Positions 63,062 to 64,000 of a DNA stretch of 64,000 nucleotides are shown here, piece after piece. Each line of letters starts with the position of its first letter. Within the stretch, counting starts at the first letter, position 1. The position numbers and the translations under genes were made by a program. Source of the DNA: Parvularcula sp038749595 (GTDB lineage: Bacteria; Pseudomonadota; Alphaproteobacteria; Caulobacterales; Parvularculaceae); the NCBI GenBank assembly GCA_038749595.1, contig JBCDHW010000005.1, forward strand, positions 1 to 64,000. Direction: 5' to 3'. The notes beneath the pieces are model-generated. The model was not told where the DNA came from. It saw only the letters and a program-made list of their open reading frames with translations, and searched no databases.

Positions 63062-63998
63062 GGAGCGCTTCCTCAGGCTCAAACGGCTTTTTAAAACGCA
63101 ATGTCATCCGGTCACTCTCGCCAATCTCAAGGTAGACCGACGGGTCAAACCCTTCTGGCGCGTTGCCGTCCCGGTCGCTCACGCGGCTGTTCGGCGGCAA
63201 GGTCCAAACGCCAAACGGATGATCCGTATTGTCTGCGGGATTGGCGTTGATCTCGCTGCTTCCATCAAACACAAAGCCCGTATCCTCCGCCAACTGACGG
63301 ACGGTTGAGACCTTGACGTAACCCGATGTTTTCTCTCGCGCTTTATCGGCATCTTCCGGCAAGCGGTGCTCAACAATGCCCAGCGTGCCGCCCGGCTTCA
63401 GCGCCTCATAAAAAGCCGCGAACGCTTCCGCGCTCCATCCGCCCATCTCAAAATTATGCACATTACGGAAGGTCAAAACAGCATCCGCTGAACCTGGGGG
63501 CGCAATCTCCTGAACATCCCGGGCCAGCACCGTCCGCTCCACATCGCCGTAAAGCTCCGGGTCCGCCAGATATTTCGCATCGAAGCTCTCGATCGCTTGC
63601 TGGATACGCGGGTTATCCGATGACGGATCAAAGCTCGCCGCGTAAAGCTTGCCGCCGCCCGCGGCGAGATAGACCGAGAGAATATCCGTATACCACCCCG
63701 CGCCTGGCCAGATCTCCACGACCGTGTCGGTGGGCTTCACCCCAAAAAAGGAGATCGTCTCGGCCGGGTTGCGCGCAACGTCCCGCGCCTTGGCCGCCTC
63801 GGTCCGCGCATCGGAGCTGATCGCTCCGGCCAGCGCTTCAGCAATTGTCGCTTCGTTCCACTCAGGCGCTGGCGCCGGCGCGTCCTCGACAACGACATCC
63901 TCGGCCCCCTCAGCGTCCGTCGTCGCCTCGTCTTCAGGCTCCGCGCACCCCGCCAAAGCCAAGACCACAATGCTCGCTGCGCACAAAAAGCGTCCCAT
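63054..63998 (-). CDS. Lipoprotein methyltransferase-like protein (COG4798-type)
   Basis: The 314-residue product begins MGRFLCAASIVVLALAGCAEP, a lipoprotein signal with lipobox LAGC, followed by an acidic Ala/Pro-rich linker. The class I SAM methyltransferase-like fold has motif I VVEIWPGAGWYTDIL, DAVLTFRNVHNFEMGG and LKPGGTLGIVEHRLPED. This combination of export signal and SAM-type fold recurs in a family of predicted methyltransferases of unknown function. It overlaps the SCP2 gene by 8 bases. Its ATG lies 2 bases from the right edge, so upstream signals are not visible. Confidence 0.82.
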   Translation of the reverse strand: MGRFLCAASIVVLALAGCAEPEDEATTDAEGAEDVVVEDAPAPAPEWNEATIAEALAGAISSDARTEAAKARDVARNPAETISFFGVKPTDTVVEIWPGAGWYTDILSVYLAAGGGKLYAASFDPSSDNPRIQQAIESFDAKYLADPELYGDVERTVLARDVQEIAPPGSADAVLTFRNVHNFEMGGWSAEAFAAFYEALKPGGTLGIVEHRLPEDADKAREKTSGYVKVSTVRQLAEDTGFVFDGSSEINANPADNTDHPFGVWTLPPNSRVSDRDGNAPEGFDPSVYLEIGESDRMTLRFKKPFEPEEALLE

Positions 63999-64000
63999 AG

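Noticed and set aside
1..64000. Apparent excess of the hexamer TACGGA
   Set aside because: I counted about 32 copies on both strands, close to my composition-based estimate of about 29. Only the longer context GTRTACGGA stands out.
1..64000. CRISPR arrays, insertion sequences, prophage genes, rRNA
   Set aside because: No regularly spaced repeats, transposases, integrases, phage structural genes or rRNA sequence were seen.

Overview
The window looks like chromosomal DNA of a GC-rich alphaproteobacterium. The evidence is gene content and order: DUF2066-hdaA-ppk-ppx divergent from purM-purN, secA divergent from a parvulin-type isomerase, a comF-grxC-nitrilase-DUF1178-recJ run, cobS, and two perfect GTTC-N7-GTTC LexA boxes, the form used by alphaproteobacteria. 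A Parvularcula- or Hyphomonas-like relative is plausible, but I cannot fix the genus. There is no prophage, transposase, CRISPR array or rRNA. Most of the window is dense housekeeping sequence, often with 1-20 nt gene overlaps.

Layout. 1-5.3 kb: a chemosensory cluster with a triple-CheW-domain protein cut by a 58-bp inverted repeat at the left edge, a soluble receptor with two signalling tips, a CheY-like receiver and a short receptor-like protein. 5.6-9.4 kb: a membrane-stress operon (ribbon-helix-helix gene with an in-frame amber codon, PspA, YqiJ/NfeD-like, YqiK-like flotillin), ended by a terminator. 9.5-13.9 kb: the Hen1-Pnkp RNA-repair operon, a small uncharacterised gene and tRNA-Glu(TTC). 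14-18.3 kb: recJ, DUF1178, nitrilase, grxC, comF. 18.3-25.7 kb: methyltransferase, mutT, parvulin, secA, DUF885 lipoprotein. 25.7-36.5 kb: tyrS-prmA-rnd facing ppx-ppk-hdaA-DUF2066, then purM-purN. 36.5-43.3 kb: fasciclin lipoprotein, dnaE, a 25-residue membrane peptide, then divergent uvrD. 43.3-49.4 kb: SDR and Baeyer-Villiger-type monooxygenase, M28 peptidase, 2OG-Fe(II) oxygenase, cobS. 49.4-56.4 kb: a degenerate PEP-carboxylase-family protein and a TonB receptor/PepSY iron-uptake pair behind a Fur-like palindrome. 56.4-64 kb: a hydrolase fused to four membrane segments, tRNA-Leu(TAG), nnr, dprA, a lysophospholipase-like hydrolase, an SCP2-domain protein and a lipoprotein methyltransferase.

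Most interesting. First, between dnaE and uvrD lie two perfect SOS boxes. One sits 16 bp before a tiny ORF with a strong ribosome-binding site, encoding a 25-residue single-membrane-span peptide. In size, location and inferred regulation it resembles the SOS cell-division inhibitor SidA of Caulobacter, although no homology can be shown. Second, the left end is either a DNA inversion switch inside a CheW gene or a chimeric contig end. Third, the 9-mer GTRTACGGA occurs 14 times, far above my hand estimate of about one, and in several reading frames. Fourth, an intact Hen1-Pnkp RNA-repair pair sits beside a membrane-stress operon.
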